Origin: Galeruca laticollis
Taxonomy: Eukaryota > Arthropoda > Insecta > Coleoptera > Chrysomelidae
Reading direction: 5' to 3'
NCBI GenBank assembly: GCA_963921935.1
Contig: OY998180.1
Location: 109,436,183-109,500,182, forward strand
Length of the DNA: 64,000 nucleotides
Positions 32,312-43,594 of this stretch are shown in pieces (position 1 is the first letter of the stretch; each line of letters begins with the position of its first letter). The notes under the pieces were generated by a model. It saw only the letters and a list, made by a program, of their open reading frames with translations. It did no database searches and was not told where the DNA came from. A program made the translations under genes and the position numbers.

Positions 32312-32624
32312 GGTCGGCCCTGATCGAAAACTACACAACGTGTTTTTAAAATCAGCTCCGAGAAATTCGTACATCACAGTGAAATATCATAAATAATTTA
32401 ATTAAATAAAAACAGTATACAAGTGATCATAACTACATAGTGAATGACACGGACTAACAAAGTAAGCCTAAATTTGCTTTTTTATTAAGAAATTGTGTTA
32501 TATTTCAACATAAACACATTCATTCAATAACAATTAAAACCGGTATCGTACCATTTACCAGCCTTATCAGTTGGGTCCGATGCGGGACAGAGCCGTATTC
32601 AGGCAAAACGAACCTTAGCGGAAC

Positions 32625-34112
32625 ATGGAAACCGACAATATTATAACCAGCGACAACATCAATAATCAGTCACCTTTATCTCAACATGTACCTTCAGCTC
32701 AACACTCAATTCCAACTCAACATTCAACGATACCAAAACAACAAGTCTTACCTCAACCTCCACCTTCATCTCAACCTTCGTACTCCAAAGTAGCTAGCCA
32801 ACCTCAACAACCTACCATACCCACTTTCCCATCTAAACTTCAAGCCATCGTTTTTAGTTCTCTAAACAATATTAAATTAGAAGAATATCTCCTGGCTATT
32901 GGCTCCACGATAAGTCCGAAAAACATATTATTCACATCTAGAATCTCAAACAATCGGATATGTATTTACCTCTCAAGTAAGGAAATCGTAGATGATTTTA
33001 TCATTAAACATGATGGGCGCATAAAGATCAATAACGAAGTGATACAAGCACGCAGACTTATCACACCAAACGAAAGGCTACTTTTATCCAATGTATGTCC
33101 CACCATTCCACACGACGTACTACAGAGGGAACTTCAACAACTCGGCTTCAAGCTGTCTTCTGCAATTTCCTTTTTAAGAATAGGCACCACCAACCCCGAC
33201 TATAAACACATATTCAGTTTCAGGAGGCAAGTATACATTGTACCTCCCACAATTCCAATACCAGACTCAGTTTTGATAACTTATGATGACACCACATACC
33301 GTATTTTTCTCGCTGTAGATAATTTGTATTATCATTGCAAACAACATGGTCACTTATCTAGCACTTGCACTTCAAAGTTGCCTCCTCAACCAACAGACGA
33401 CACTTCTTCACCAAACTCAACAACTACAACCAGTCAATCTACTCTAAACTCAGTAAACGAGCAAAGCGCTAAGCCACTAACAGATATATCTTCAATTTCA
33501 ACCACCATGCCCATCGAAGCAAATATAACAACAGCTACCACAGCTTCGAATATCCCTCACCTTGCTGAAACACATGGCATCAAAAGATCCCTAGAAATAA
33601 TATCAAATTCTCCACAAACATCGACGGCTACTGACATCGAAAACCCAAAAAATAAAGCAGCTTCGAAAAGAAATATTACCGAAATCATAACACCTCCTTC
33701 CGATACTACAACATCTTACACAAGCTTCAGTAAACCAGATGCAAAAATCAAAAAAGCGAAATCCACTTCTAAATCAACTATCATACTGGAAAATCAAATG
33801 GCACCTATCAAAGAATTATTCGACAATGAAACTCAAATAATATCTTTCGAACAAACAATCGACTTTTTTGAGAACGTACAAGGATCAGTGGACCCTCTCA
33901 GTACAGCAAAAGATTATACCTCTGATATACTAGAACTATTACAACTCTTAACCAAAATACATTCATATACCTCTGACCGCCAAATAAAGACCAAATGCAC
34001 TAAAACAAAAAAGAGAATTATGAAACAACTGAAGCTTTTAAAATCAGGTGAAGATGCCGAATCTGACGTTTCCCTTGCCACATCTCAGGAATCCCTAACA
34101 GAACTTGCATAA
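32625..34112 (+). CDS. I-type LINE ORF1 (Gag-like), 495 aa
   Basis: The N-terminus is rich in Pro, Gln and Ser. It is followed by a folded RNA-binding region (FPSKLQAIVFSSLNNIKLEEY, ICIYLSSKEIVDDFI, ARRLITPNERLLLSNV, FLRIGTTNPDYKHIFSFRRQ). At residues about 236-250 is YYHCKQHGHLSSTC, a CCHC knuckle whose first Cys is Tyr. A Thr/Ser-rich linker and a basic C-terminus follow. The second I-type LINE keeps the same order with an intact knuckle. The role would be RNA binding in the retrotransposon RNP (family knowledge). The ATG at 32625 follows the 5' UTR. Confidence 0.85.
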   Translation: METDNIITSDNINNQSPLSQHVPSAQHSIPTQHSTIPKQQVLPQPPPSSQPSYSKVASQPQQPTIPTFPSKLQAIVFSSLNNIKLEEYLLAIGSTISPKNILFTSRISNNRICIYLSSKEIVDDFIIKHDGRIKINNEVIQARRLITPNERLLLSNVCPTIPHDVLQRELQQLGFKLSSAISFLRIGTTNPDYKHIFSFRRQVYIVPPTIPIPDSVLITYDDTTYRIFLAVDNLYYHCKQHGHLSSTCTSKLPPQPTDDTSSPNSTTTTSQSTLNSVNEQSAKPLTDISSISTTMPIEANITTATTASNIPHLAETHGIKRSLEIISNSPQTSTATDIENPKNKAASKRNITEIITPPSDTTTSYTSFSKPDAKIKKAKSTSKSTIILENQMAPIKELFDNETQIISFEQTIDFFENVQGSVDPLSTAKDYTSDILELLQLLTKIHSYTSDRQIKTKCTKTKKRIMKQLKLLKSGEDAESDVSLATSQESLTELA

Positions 34113-37100
34113 TATTATCTTCAATTTATTGCAATGGAACATAAATGGGTTTTACACCCATTATGAAATGCTCAAAATACTTATACACGAAACTTCACCA
34201 TCAATTATTTGTCTTCAAGAAACTAATTTCAAAGGACAACACAATCACAACTTCAACAATTATTCCTGTTTTTACAGAAACAGAAACAACGCGGGAAAAG
34301 CAAGCGGAGGCGTAGCCATCTATGTAAATACTTCATACGAAGCACACAATATAACACTTAATACAAACTTAGAAGCAATAGCAATTTCTATCAAAATTCC
34401 TCAAACAATTAATATCTGCAACATATATATATCCCTCCTGATCAAGTAATTACCTCACAAGACATCACTAACATTTTGTCACAAGTTCCATCACCTCTAA
34501 TTTTACTGGGTGATTTTAATAGCCACAATCCTATTTGGGGATCAATAGGTTTTAACGCAAAAGGCAGAACAATCGGAAACATCCTAGATGCACATAATCT
34601 AAATATTTTAAATGACGGTAGGCCTACAAGAGTTAATATTCACACAAGCACGAAATCAGCAATAGATTTATCAATATGCCATCCAACTATCTCACCTCTA
34701 ATTTTCTGGGACACTATACCATATTTATATGGAAGCGACCATTATCCAATCAAAATCACGATCTCCGATCAAAACTCCGTCACTACATACCCTACTGTTT
34801 CAAAATGGAAAATAAAACATGCTGATTGGCCAAATTTCAGTAATTACATTGAAGAAAACGTCGCTCTACTTCCCGTTAATCTAGAAAACCATAACATCGA
34901 CAACATTTTGAACTCATTCACAAAAATTATCACCGATGCTGCAGAAAAATTTATAGGAAAAACAAAAGCACTAAAAAAACATACACCACTGCTGTGGTGG
35001 AATACTGAATGCGATAAAGCTATTAAACAATACAAAGCGTCATTCAATAAATTAAAACGAAATAAATCACTGGGCAACCTAGTAGACTATAAGAGAAGAA
35101 GAGCCCAAGCAAGATACATCACAAAGAATGCTAGAAAAAACTCCTGGAAAGCGTTCGCATCCAACATAAACAGCTCTACGCCTTTAAGTACCGTGTGGCA
35201 AAATCTAAGAAAAATATTAGGAAAAAACAAATTTAAAAAAATTCCTTTTATAGCTCACAACAATAGCACAGTCTCAACTAACGAAGACATGACCGAATTA
35301 TTTGCAACACATTTTGAGCACAACTCGAGCAACTCAAACTACTCACAAGAATTTCTGGAATTTAAAACTACTAAAGAAGCCGAATTCTTAGATTACGATG
35401 ACCATGACAACAACATACTTAATATCCCGTTAACTATAGACGAACTTAATTTTTCCTTAGACACAACCAAAAATTCTGCCCCAGGACCTGATAATATTCC
35501 ATTAATCTTTCTCCAAAAACTATCTCATATTGCCAAGTCATACCTTCTCCAAATATTCAACCTAATCTGGACAAAAAATATTTTCCCATCCACGTGGTCA
35601 CAGGCAATCGTCATACCCATACCAAAGGCAAACTACCCAAGAACTAAGTTAACTTCATACCGACCAATATCTCTTACCAACGCACTAAGCAAAATAATGG
35701 AAAAAATCATAAACAGAAGACTATTGTGGACATTAGAAGACAGAAACCTTTTAATACAAGAACAAAGCGGTTTCCGTCAAAACAGGTCAACATTAGACAA
35801 TCTCATTGATTTGGAATCCGAAATCCACGAATCTTTCGCGAACAAACAAGATTGCCTTGCAGTTTTCATCGATATCACAAAAGCCTTCGATACAGCGTGG
35901 CGTCATGGCATTATCAAAACTCTTCATTCATGGGGCATCAAAGGAAACATCCTAAAATTCATACAAAATTTTCTTAATAATCGTTTCTTTCGTGTTCGTA
36001 CCAATAACACAACTTCAACTCTAAAACAACAAACTAACGGGACTCCCCAAGGATCAGTCATTAGTTCAACACTTTTCCTGATCGCGGTCAACGACATATT
36101 AAACCATCATTCCAAACTAGTCAAAGGCAGGTTATATGCTGACGATTTGGTAATATTCTCCAAAGGTAAGAACATCGACTCAATTCAGAAACACATCCAA
36201 TAAACATTAAACCAACTTCAAAACTGGTCTAAACTCACGGGACTGCAATTTTCAACAGAGAAGACCAAATGCATATTATTTTCTAGAAAACACAATCCTG
36301 TGTCTCCTGAACTCAAACTTAACAACATTTCCCTAAACTATGTCGATAACATCAGATTTCTTGGAATGATTGTTGACAAAAAACTCAGCTGGAAGAAACA
36401 CATACTACATATTAAAAAATCATGCCAAAACGGTATGAACCTTATGAAAACACTCTCAAGCAAATCCTGGGGATCTGACTATACCTGTCTAATGCACATA
36501 TATAAAACACTCATTCGCTCAAAGATAGACTACGGCTCTATAGTATACGCAACAGCTAAAAAAACTACTCTAAACCAACTCGAAACCATTCAAAACACAG
36601 CACTAAGAATAGCAACAGGAGCATTCTGTTCAAGTCCAATAAAAAGCCTACAGTGCGAAACCGGGGAACCTTCTCTACAACTCCGGAGAAAATACCTTTC
36701 CGCTTCATACGCACTATCCATCAGCACAAACCAGCAGAATCCAGTCTACATTAACATACTGACCAAGCACTACAAAACTTTACATTCGGCAAATATCAAA
36801 ACAGACCCACCATTCTATGCAAGAGCTAGTAAAATTCTCACAGAACTCCAAATCAAACGTCCCCGCTTCCTTTCCAACAAAATTAAAACTCCCCCTCCAT
36901 GGTCGATCAATATCCCTCCCAGCGACACTTCACTGTGCAAATTTAACAAATTAGAAACCCCCCATACTCTAATTAGGAAAACATTTGCCTCCATACTTGA
37001 CAAATATCCACAATTTCACCTCGCATATACAGACGCATCCAAAACCTCTGATGGTGTAGGCGCGGCAGTGATCATGCAAAACAGTACACTACAATTCAAG

Positions 37101-37823
37101 TTACCCGAAATAAGCAGCGTCTGTACTGGAGAACTATACGCCATTCTTCAAGCACTTATTCACATAAAAACAAAAAATACTTCAAGATCCCTCATAATAA
37201 CAGACTCTCTTAACTCAATCCATATTATCAATCAACTTTATCCCACACATCCAATAGCCCTCCAAATTAAAGTCGAATTATCGCAGTTGAAACATTCCAA
37301 TAACTTTGTGGAAATACTTTGGGTTCCTTCTCATACTGGCCTTCAAGGAAACGAAGAAGCCGATCGCAAATCACGACAAGCAGCAATTAGTGAAACCGTA
37401 AGTGAAGTGCAAACGGTAGTGTATAACGACATAAAACCGCTACTTAAATCAAAAGTGCTAAAATTGTGGCAAATCGAGTGGCAATCGTCCCAATCGAAAC
37501 TACGCGACGTGAAACCGGAAGTGAAACCTCGAGCGCACGCAACAAACAAAAGATCGCTTCAAGTTAAACTGACTAGGTTACGAATAGGCCACACCAAACT
37601 TACTCATAGTTACTTAATTACTAAAAGTGAACCCCCAAAATGTGAATTATGCAAGATCCAGCTTACTGTCAAACATTTAATAACCGATTGCCCAAAATTC
37701 CAACAATCAAGACAAGATAACAACAACCTCAGCAACAATTTAGACCAAGTTCTTGGCGAAAACTGTAATACACAGAACCTTTTTAAATATCTAAGTGACA
37801 TTAACATTTTAACTAAACTATAA
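34105..37823 (+). pseudogene. I-type LINE ORF2: endonuclease, RT, RNase H (two lesions)
   Basis: Overlaps the end of ORF1 by 8 bp in a different frame. Endonuclease: ICLQETNFKGQ, LILLGDFNSHNPIWGS, IDLSICHP, YGSDHYPI. RT: NSAPGPDNIPL, SYRPISLTNALSKIME, QSGFRQNRSTLDNL, VFIDITKAFDTAW, NGTPQGSVISSTLFLIAV, GRLYADDLVIFS (YADD). RNase H: LAYTDASKTSDGVGAAV, CTGELYAILQAL, IITDSLNS, WVPSHTGLQGNEEAD, keeping the D-E-D-D set. A C-terminal CELC...H...C cluster follows. Breaks: a TA insertion at about 34430, shifting the frame after NICNIYI, and a TAA at 36201. Otherwise intact, so a recent copy. Confidence 0.85.
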
Positions 37824-37890
37824 ACAACCCATATTTGTGTCGCTAATTACCCCAGTGGTAGATGCGACTTGCTTGTAAATAAAAAAAAAA

Positions 37891-37901
37891 ATGTCTTCAT
37901 A
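37891..37901. repeat. TSD of I-type LINE copy 1, right half
   Basis: ATGTCTTCATA, identical to 32301-32311. Confidence 0.9.
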
Positions 37902-38697
37902 CGTTGTGGTGTGAGGCAATGTCCTGACCTTATTCTAGTGAGGGTTCTAATAAATGATCTATCACTTTCTTTGTGGAACCAGTGTTTGTGTTTAATTGTG
38001 GGTTCAATAACTTTATATGTTTGTCCTCCAGGGTATTCTGAGTAGTGCTTCTGCCAATCCTCTTTTAATTTTATTTTGATTTGTTTGTTTATGTCTGATA
38101 TCGGTAACTTGAAATTTATTATATTTTCTCCTTGTCTGGTAGCAGTTTTTGCTAATTTGTCCACGATTTCGTTTTGAGGTATGCGACTATGTCCTCTTAT
38201 CCACACTATTCTAATCTCCTTATTTAGGTTTGCTAAAATATCCAGAAGCTCCCAAATTTTTGCTACAATATTATGTAAATATGCACTAGAAAGTTATTTT
38301 CAATTTTCATTACTGCACTTCTGCTGTCGGTGAAAATTACAAATTTGTTATTGTATTCATACCCCATGCAGTATTCTAGTGCTTGTTTAATTCCCATAAG
38401 TTCTGCTGTGTATATTGATGCTAGAGGGGGTCATTGGTATATTTCTGAATATTTTTGATTATTTTCGTGGTAAAAGGCGAACCCTACTTTGTTATTTAAA
38501 CATGAACCGTCTGTAAAAGTAAGTTCAGAGTCATTCCATTTTTCTGCGACGTCTTTCAGAAATAGCGCCTTATTTTCAGCATGTTCATTTATATAATTTG
38601 TATACGTAACTTTTGGTTGATTTAAATAACATTCATAAGGAATTGTGTAACAAGGGGAGATTTCATATTCTAATAATTGGTTTTCATAGTTGCTCAC
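37902..38697 (-). pseudogene. Degraded LINE ORF2: RNase H domain
   Basis: At 38697-38431: LTFTDGSCLNNKVGFAFYHE, the first RNase H motif. The middle (about 38420-38230), in changing frames, still shows ASIYTAELMGIKQALEYCM and IFTDSRSAVMKIEN-like segments. At 38206-37902: MWIRGHSRIPQNEIVDKLAK (last catalytic D), DWQKHYSEYP, and SFIRTLTRIRSGHCLTPQRM. The frame breaks exactly where the I-type LINE is inserted and resumes at 32311. Confidence 0.7.
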
Positions 38698-40313
38698 TCA
38701 GTTGTAGCTTTCTATAAAGTTAGGTGTCCCCTTCTTTTCCCAATATTTAGTAGTTAGGCAATATATAAATAGGTTGTTTAAACTTCTCTTGCTATATGTT
38801 TTCTTTGCACTTATTTTTAACATTAGTCGGTTCGTTAACATTTCTTTTCTAATGTGTAATGGTGGTTCTGAACATTCTGCTTCCAATACATTTATAGATG
38901 TGCTCTGCAGAGCCCCTGTACATAGCCTTAAGCAACGATTTTTAATATTTTCAATTTTTTGTGTGTGACATTTGGCTGCAGATCCATATAGAATACTACC
39001 ATAATCAATAATTGATCTTACAAATGATTTGTAAAATAATAAACCTATGTTTGGGTCTGCACCCCATTTATGGTGACTGAAAACATTGATGATATTTATT
39101 GCATTCTCGCATTTTTTAGTTATCTGTGATATTTGATCTTTCCAATTCAGTTTTTTGTCTAGAAGAATGCCGAGATACGCTACTGATGATTTGTATGGAA
39201 ATTCGAGGTTTGCTAACGTTGTCATTTTGATATCTCTTTCTAGTAAATGTACATACTGAGGACTTGAGTTGGTTTATAGTTGTTCTGTTTTCTTCGAACC
39301 ATCCTTTTGCTATTTCTGTTGCCTTGCTGAGTTGATTATGGCAATTTTCTATTTTTTTATGTTGGGAACTGATAACAAAATCGTCTGCATACTGATATAT
39401 CTTGACTTCAGCTACTTAACATTTTCTCGATATCGTAGGTGCAAATTATGTAGAGCAAGGGACTCAAGATTCCTCATTGTGGCAATCCTATGGATGTTTG
39501 TCTAGGGCCTACTAATTTATCATTTGCTCATATGTATATATTCCTGTTACTGTAGAGTTTGGAGATGTGTTCGCATATCCAGTTTGGGATTCCTAGTTTC
39601 TTCATCTTTAATTTCAATATGTGTAAGTCTACATTATCGTACGACCCTGCTATATCCAGGAAAATTGTGCTTGTGTATTTATTGGTTGTGAAACCTTGAT
39701 ATATATATTTGCTGTAAATTCACATAGTAGTTCTTGTGTAGATTTGCCTTTTCTGAAACCATATTGGGATCTTGCTAATAAATTGTTTTTTTTTCTGTGT
39801 AATACTCCAATCTGTATTTTATTATTCGTTCATATGTTTTTAAGATACAGGAGGCTAATGCTATTGGTCGATACGAATTGTGGTTAGAATCTGGTTTTCC
39901 AGGTTTCAACAGTGGAATTATAATATAATTCATCCAGTCTGCCGGTGCTTCTATTTCATTGAAGTAAATTTTATTGAATACTTCTATTAGTTGTTTTTTC
40001 ACAACTGTTGGTAATTGGTGTAGCATTGAGTAGTGTACATATTGTCTTTACCTGGGCTGGTGTTGTTCTTATTATGGAGAGCCGTATTTAATTCATTTAG
40101 AGTAATTTTTTTCTGAAAATATGATTGGCTTTCATTTGTAACTTCTAAGTTGCCAGGTGTTGTTTCTTCTAAGTTGTCGGGTGGGTGATTCGTATAATCA
40201 GGTGTTAATTTACAAAGAAATTCTGAAATCCAATCTGCCGAAGAATCTATCAATTGTTTATTATTTATTTTCCTGTTTTTAAATTTATTTACTTGCTCCC
40301 AAACTTTTTTCAT
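38698..40313 (-). pseudogene. Degraded LINE ORF2: reverse transcriptase
   Basis: From right to left: NTSPGKDNMY (40313-39999), WMNYIIIPLLKPGKPDSN and SYRPIALASCILKTYERII (40026-39775), a region with QYGFRKGKSTQELL-like and AGSYDNVDL-like remnants (39770-39600), and YAVDLKIY-like remnants near 39400 where the catalytic box would be. Then comes SVAYLGILLDKKLNWKDQIS, DYGSILYGSAAKCH and CLRLCTGALQSTSINVLEAE (39225-38698). Stops and frame shifts are dense. Confidence 0.65.
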
Positions 40314-40878
40314 TTTTATTTAGAGATGAACAATATGTTTTCCAATTTTCTTTCTTTGTTATTTTGATTCTATTTTTGGCCGCTGCATCAGCGTTTTTAT
40401 AATTAATTAAATTTGGATTTTGTTTATATTTACTAAATGCTTCTTTGCGTAATGATACTAGTAGATCGCACTGATTATTCCACCAGACTTTGGCTTTTGT
40501 TATGTTTGTTATATTATTTTTATATTTTGGAATATATTCTTCAGCAGCTTGGTTAATAACATTTTTAATTTTATCACAAAGATTATTATTGTTTAGTGTG
40601 TTATTATTGTTATTATGGTAATTTATTATATTTAAGCATTCTGTATAATATTTGTTCCAGTCAGCCTTACCTATATTTCATTTTTTAAAATTTGTTTGTA
40701 GTACAGATTTTATGCTTACTTGACCGGTTATTTTTATAGGTATGTCAAAGTTTGCCAATCAAATAAATTGTGTATGTTGGGGCTACATATCGTTAAATCA
40801 AGAGCACTATTATTTTGATTAAAATTGTTTATGCAAGTTATACTATACCATCGTTTAAGAAAATTAAATTATTTGCTT
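40314..40878 (-). pseudogene. Degraded LINE ORF2 linker between endonuclease and RT
   Basis: A weak coding trace continues between the two domains: 'VWWNNQCDLLVSLRKEAF' and 'NKNRIKITKKENWKTYCSS'-like segments are readable on the minus strand near 40480 and 40350. Several stops are present. Confidence 0.5.
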
Positions 40879-41392
40879 CTATAAGTTATCTAGTAGTGCT
40901 TTTCCTAAACTATCAGTTTGTATACAATCCCAAGATATATGGTGCGAATTAAAATCTCCCCCCACCACATACGGTTTTGGTATATTGTCAAAAAATATAT
41001 TCCATTCATTTACAGTAATTTTAGTTGCTGGTTCTATGTATACTGATACTAAAGTTAAATTTTCATTGTTAGATAGTGTTGTGGTAACACTTATTTTTTC
41101 TATTTTAGTTGTGCATTTCAATTCGGTTATTTTATAATTTATATTATTTTTTAGTAGTATTGCTACTCCTCCCCTTCCGTCGGGTCGGTCTTTTCGTATA
41201 TTATTGTATCCAAAGAAGTTTATATATGTATTCGGCTTAAACCATGTTTCTGATAATAATGCAATATTTATATTTTCTTTTAATAGTAAATATTCCAAGT
41301 TACTTTTATTCGAGATAGCTGATCTACAGTTCCACTGTAGTAAACTAAGTGTTTCTGTGTACTTATTATTCATGATTTTGCTTGAAATTTGA
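40879..41392 (-). pseudogene. Degraded LINE ORF2: endonuclease start
   Basis: The frame reads LSLLQWNCRSAISNKSNLEY, IALLSETWFKPN (catalytic Glu), RPDGRGGVAILLKNNINY, VSVYIEPATK, and YVVGGDFNSHHISWD (GDFNSHH). This is a typical AP endonuclease N-terminal half. The later 'SDH' block lies in disrupted sequence below 40879. The likely ORF2 start is the ATG near 41371. Confidence 0.7.
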
Positions 41393-41879
41393 TAAATTTT
41401 TTTACTAATTGAAATATATCTTCTTCTTGAATTTATAAATTTTTTGATTGTTTCAATGTTTGAATAACACTCGCGACACAACTAGTTATGGCTTTACACA
41501 TATATTCTTGTATTTCATCATTTTTGCTTATACTCATATTATAATGTGGTTAGGCCAATATACCTCCTTCAACGCGAGGAATTGATATTTGAGATGTTAT
41601 AGATCTATGTTCCAGGAGTAAATTATTTTCTTGGTTCGATATTCTCGGTTTTTTACTTGCTGGTATAATTGACTGATGTGTGTTAAGTTTCTTTTGTGTA
41701 TATCTAGTTGGTGTTGTTTTCATTGATTTGATCTATATGTTTTGTTTATGTTGGTGGATTTGTTGAGGATGTAGAGGGATACATCGGGGGAAATTGATGT
41801 TGTTTATTGGATGAAGATACTGCCGCGACATAGGACTTGTGAGGAATAGCTTTGTTTGCATCAATAAATGAACAATTTG

Positions 41880-42837
41880 CATTCGACATATAGTTTTTAA
41901 TTTCAATTTGTCTATTATACTCTGGGCATTATTAACATAGTGATCTCCCTTACATATCAGACATTTTACCTCTAATAATTGTTTGTCACATTCTTCCGAA
42001 CTATGATTTTCCCCACATTTTTTACATCTAACTTTATTCCTACATTGTTTCCCTAAATGACCATATCTGAAACAATTATAGCATCATACAAGACTTTACT
42101 TATTTCTACGTATTTGGGTAAAGTTTGGCACTTGAAGGATACCAATATCGTAGTTGAGGGTTGAAATTCAACGTTATTTCCATTTTTAATTTTTCGGTTG
42201 ATTCTTTTTACGAATTCAACTTCAAATTTACTGTGATAATCATATGCTGAAATGCGTTCTTTTAAAAATGTTTCTGATAAGTCGGTGTCAATATATTTTA
42301 ATATACCTAATCTATATACCAAAAACTTTGGTATATATGCTGCTAAATTATTTTCCTTTAAGAAATTAGAACCAATTATATTATTTGCACTTATATAATC
42401 TTTCCAAGTTACTCTAATCCTATTACGACCGATTGATTGAATTTGTTTTATTTTATTATTGATATCTTTGTGATTCTGCAATATAATTTCTCCCACTTTT
42501 ATTGGATTCAGTTTACCTTTAAAATCCGGTTTATTATTCTCAATATATACCTGAAACGGGCCCATATCAGTTGATTGATAATTTAATGAGGGCCGAGGTC
42601 GATGTTTTTCTTGGTTCTCTTTTTGTTGTTCATTGTTATTTTTGTTGAAGTTGAATTGTCACTTACCAGAATTCCATTTATTTGTTAATTATTTTTACTT
42701 CCCTGATATTTTTTTTTTCTGTAGTGTCCTTCATTAAAGCATCCACATCCATTATTAATCCCAAGGGGTTATTATTCCATGGTGATGGATTTGTAAAGAT
42801 GTTATCGGGGGGCTCCCCCCGGCTATTATCAGTCATT
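41880..42837 (-). pseudogene. Degraded LINE ORF1 with CCHC knuckles
   Basis: A start at the ATG at 42837 (MTDNSRGEPPDN) leads to an interrupted N-terminus. The main frame 42565-42053 includes GPFQVYIENN, NRIRVTWKDYISANNII, YIPKFLVYRLGILKYIDTDL and STTILVSFKCQTLPKYVEI, which fits RNA-binding ORF1 proteins of RNase-H LINEs. A frame change near 42060 leads to CYNCFRYGHLGKQCRNK and CKKCGENHSSEECDK and CLICKGDHYVNN, three knuckle-like motifs at 42080-41930. Confidence 0.65.
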
Positions 42838-42860
42838 TAAAGGCGGCGTAAACCCTTTTA

Positions 42861-43594
42861 CACTCTTTTTTCACTTTATTATATATAATTTTTTGTTTTT
42901 GTTTTCACTGAACTTCTAAAGTATTTATTTATTATACCGGTTTTTCTACACTCGTTCCAACTGTCATAGTTAAATTGTACCTACTACTTCAGGATCTGAA
43001 TATAGACTGATGATACTTATTTTGAAAATCATATTTTGTCCACAACGTGGTCCAGGGCGAATGAAACACACAAAAACAACTAAATAAAAATTATATTGAA
43101 AAAAAAAGAATTGAGGAGGTATTAGGTACAAATATCAATAAACAAAATAGAATTAACATATAAAAAAATGTTCCATTATATTTTTTTGAAATATGGTCAC
43201 ACATAATCCATAACTACATTATATAAATTATTAAACTGTAAATGAGTACGTTTTTTTGTCATGGCTCTAACATTGTTAAAATTCAAGAAACTGTGAAAAT
43301 TTATCTAAAATATAAAATAATATCAACACGCGTATCACTTAATTATCTATTTATTTTTTTAAAGAATTTCATTCGTTTCAAGTTGAGAATATTAGAGATC
43401 AGATCACTATGATATCTTCAAACAAATCGTGTATAACTGAACATTACAAAAATATAAATAATATCAATTAAATAAAAATAAATATTAAGTTAATTATTCC
43501 AAATAATCCATCACCAATCATTATATCAAGAGACTAGAAGAGAATAATATCAACTCAGTGTCATAGTGACCCGAAATCAATTTAAAAAAAATAT
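42861..43594. other. 3' flank / 3' UTR of the gene at 43595-54693
   Basis: AT-rich with several plus-strand TTTATT strings (AATAAA on the minus strand), for example near 43345, that could serve as poly(A) signals. No coding sequence. Confidence 0.4.

Larger units (their letters stand above)
32312..37890 (+). mobile_element. I-type LINE copy 1, full length (5.58 kb)
   Basis: Bounded by an exact 11 bp TSD. It has a 5' UTR of about 310 bp, ORF1 (32625-34112), an overlapping ORF2 with endonuclease, RT and RNase H (to 37823), a short 3' UTR and an A-tail (37880-37890). The I-factor-like layout and the QWNINGFYTHY start of ORF2 suggest the I clade. Only two coding lesions are obvious: one extra TA dinucleotide near 34430 and a TAA at 36201-36203. 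It inserted into the older minus-strand LINE. Confidence 0.88.
31671..42860 (-). mobile_element. Degraded RNase-H LINE, split by an I-type LINE
   Basis: On the minus strand: ORF1 with CCHC knuckles (42837 to about 41900), endonuclease, RT, RNase H down to 37902, then a 5.6 kb gap filled by a plus-strand I-type LINE. The C-terminus and 3' UTR resume at 32311 and end in a poly(A) tail (plus-strand T-run 31671-31679). The ORF continues across the gap: MKTF appears at both sides because of the 11 bp TSD. The clade is I-superfamily-like; exact clade not determined. Many stops and frameshifts mark it as old. Confidence 0.75.

Noticed and set aside
42848..42960. Left or right TSD of the degraded minus-strand LINE
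   Set aside because: I compared the sequence next to its A-tail (ACTTTACGCTA) with the region upstream of its ORF1 and found no convincing repeat.
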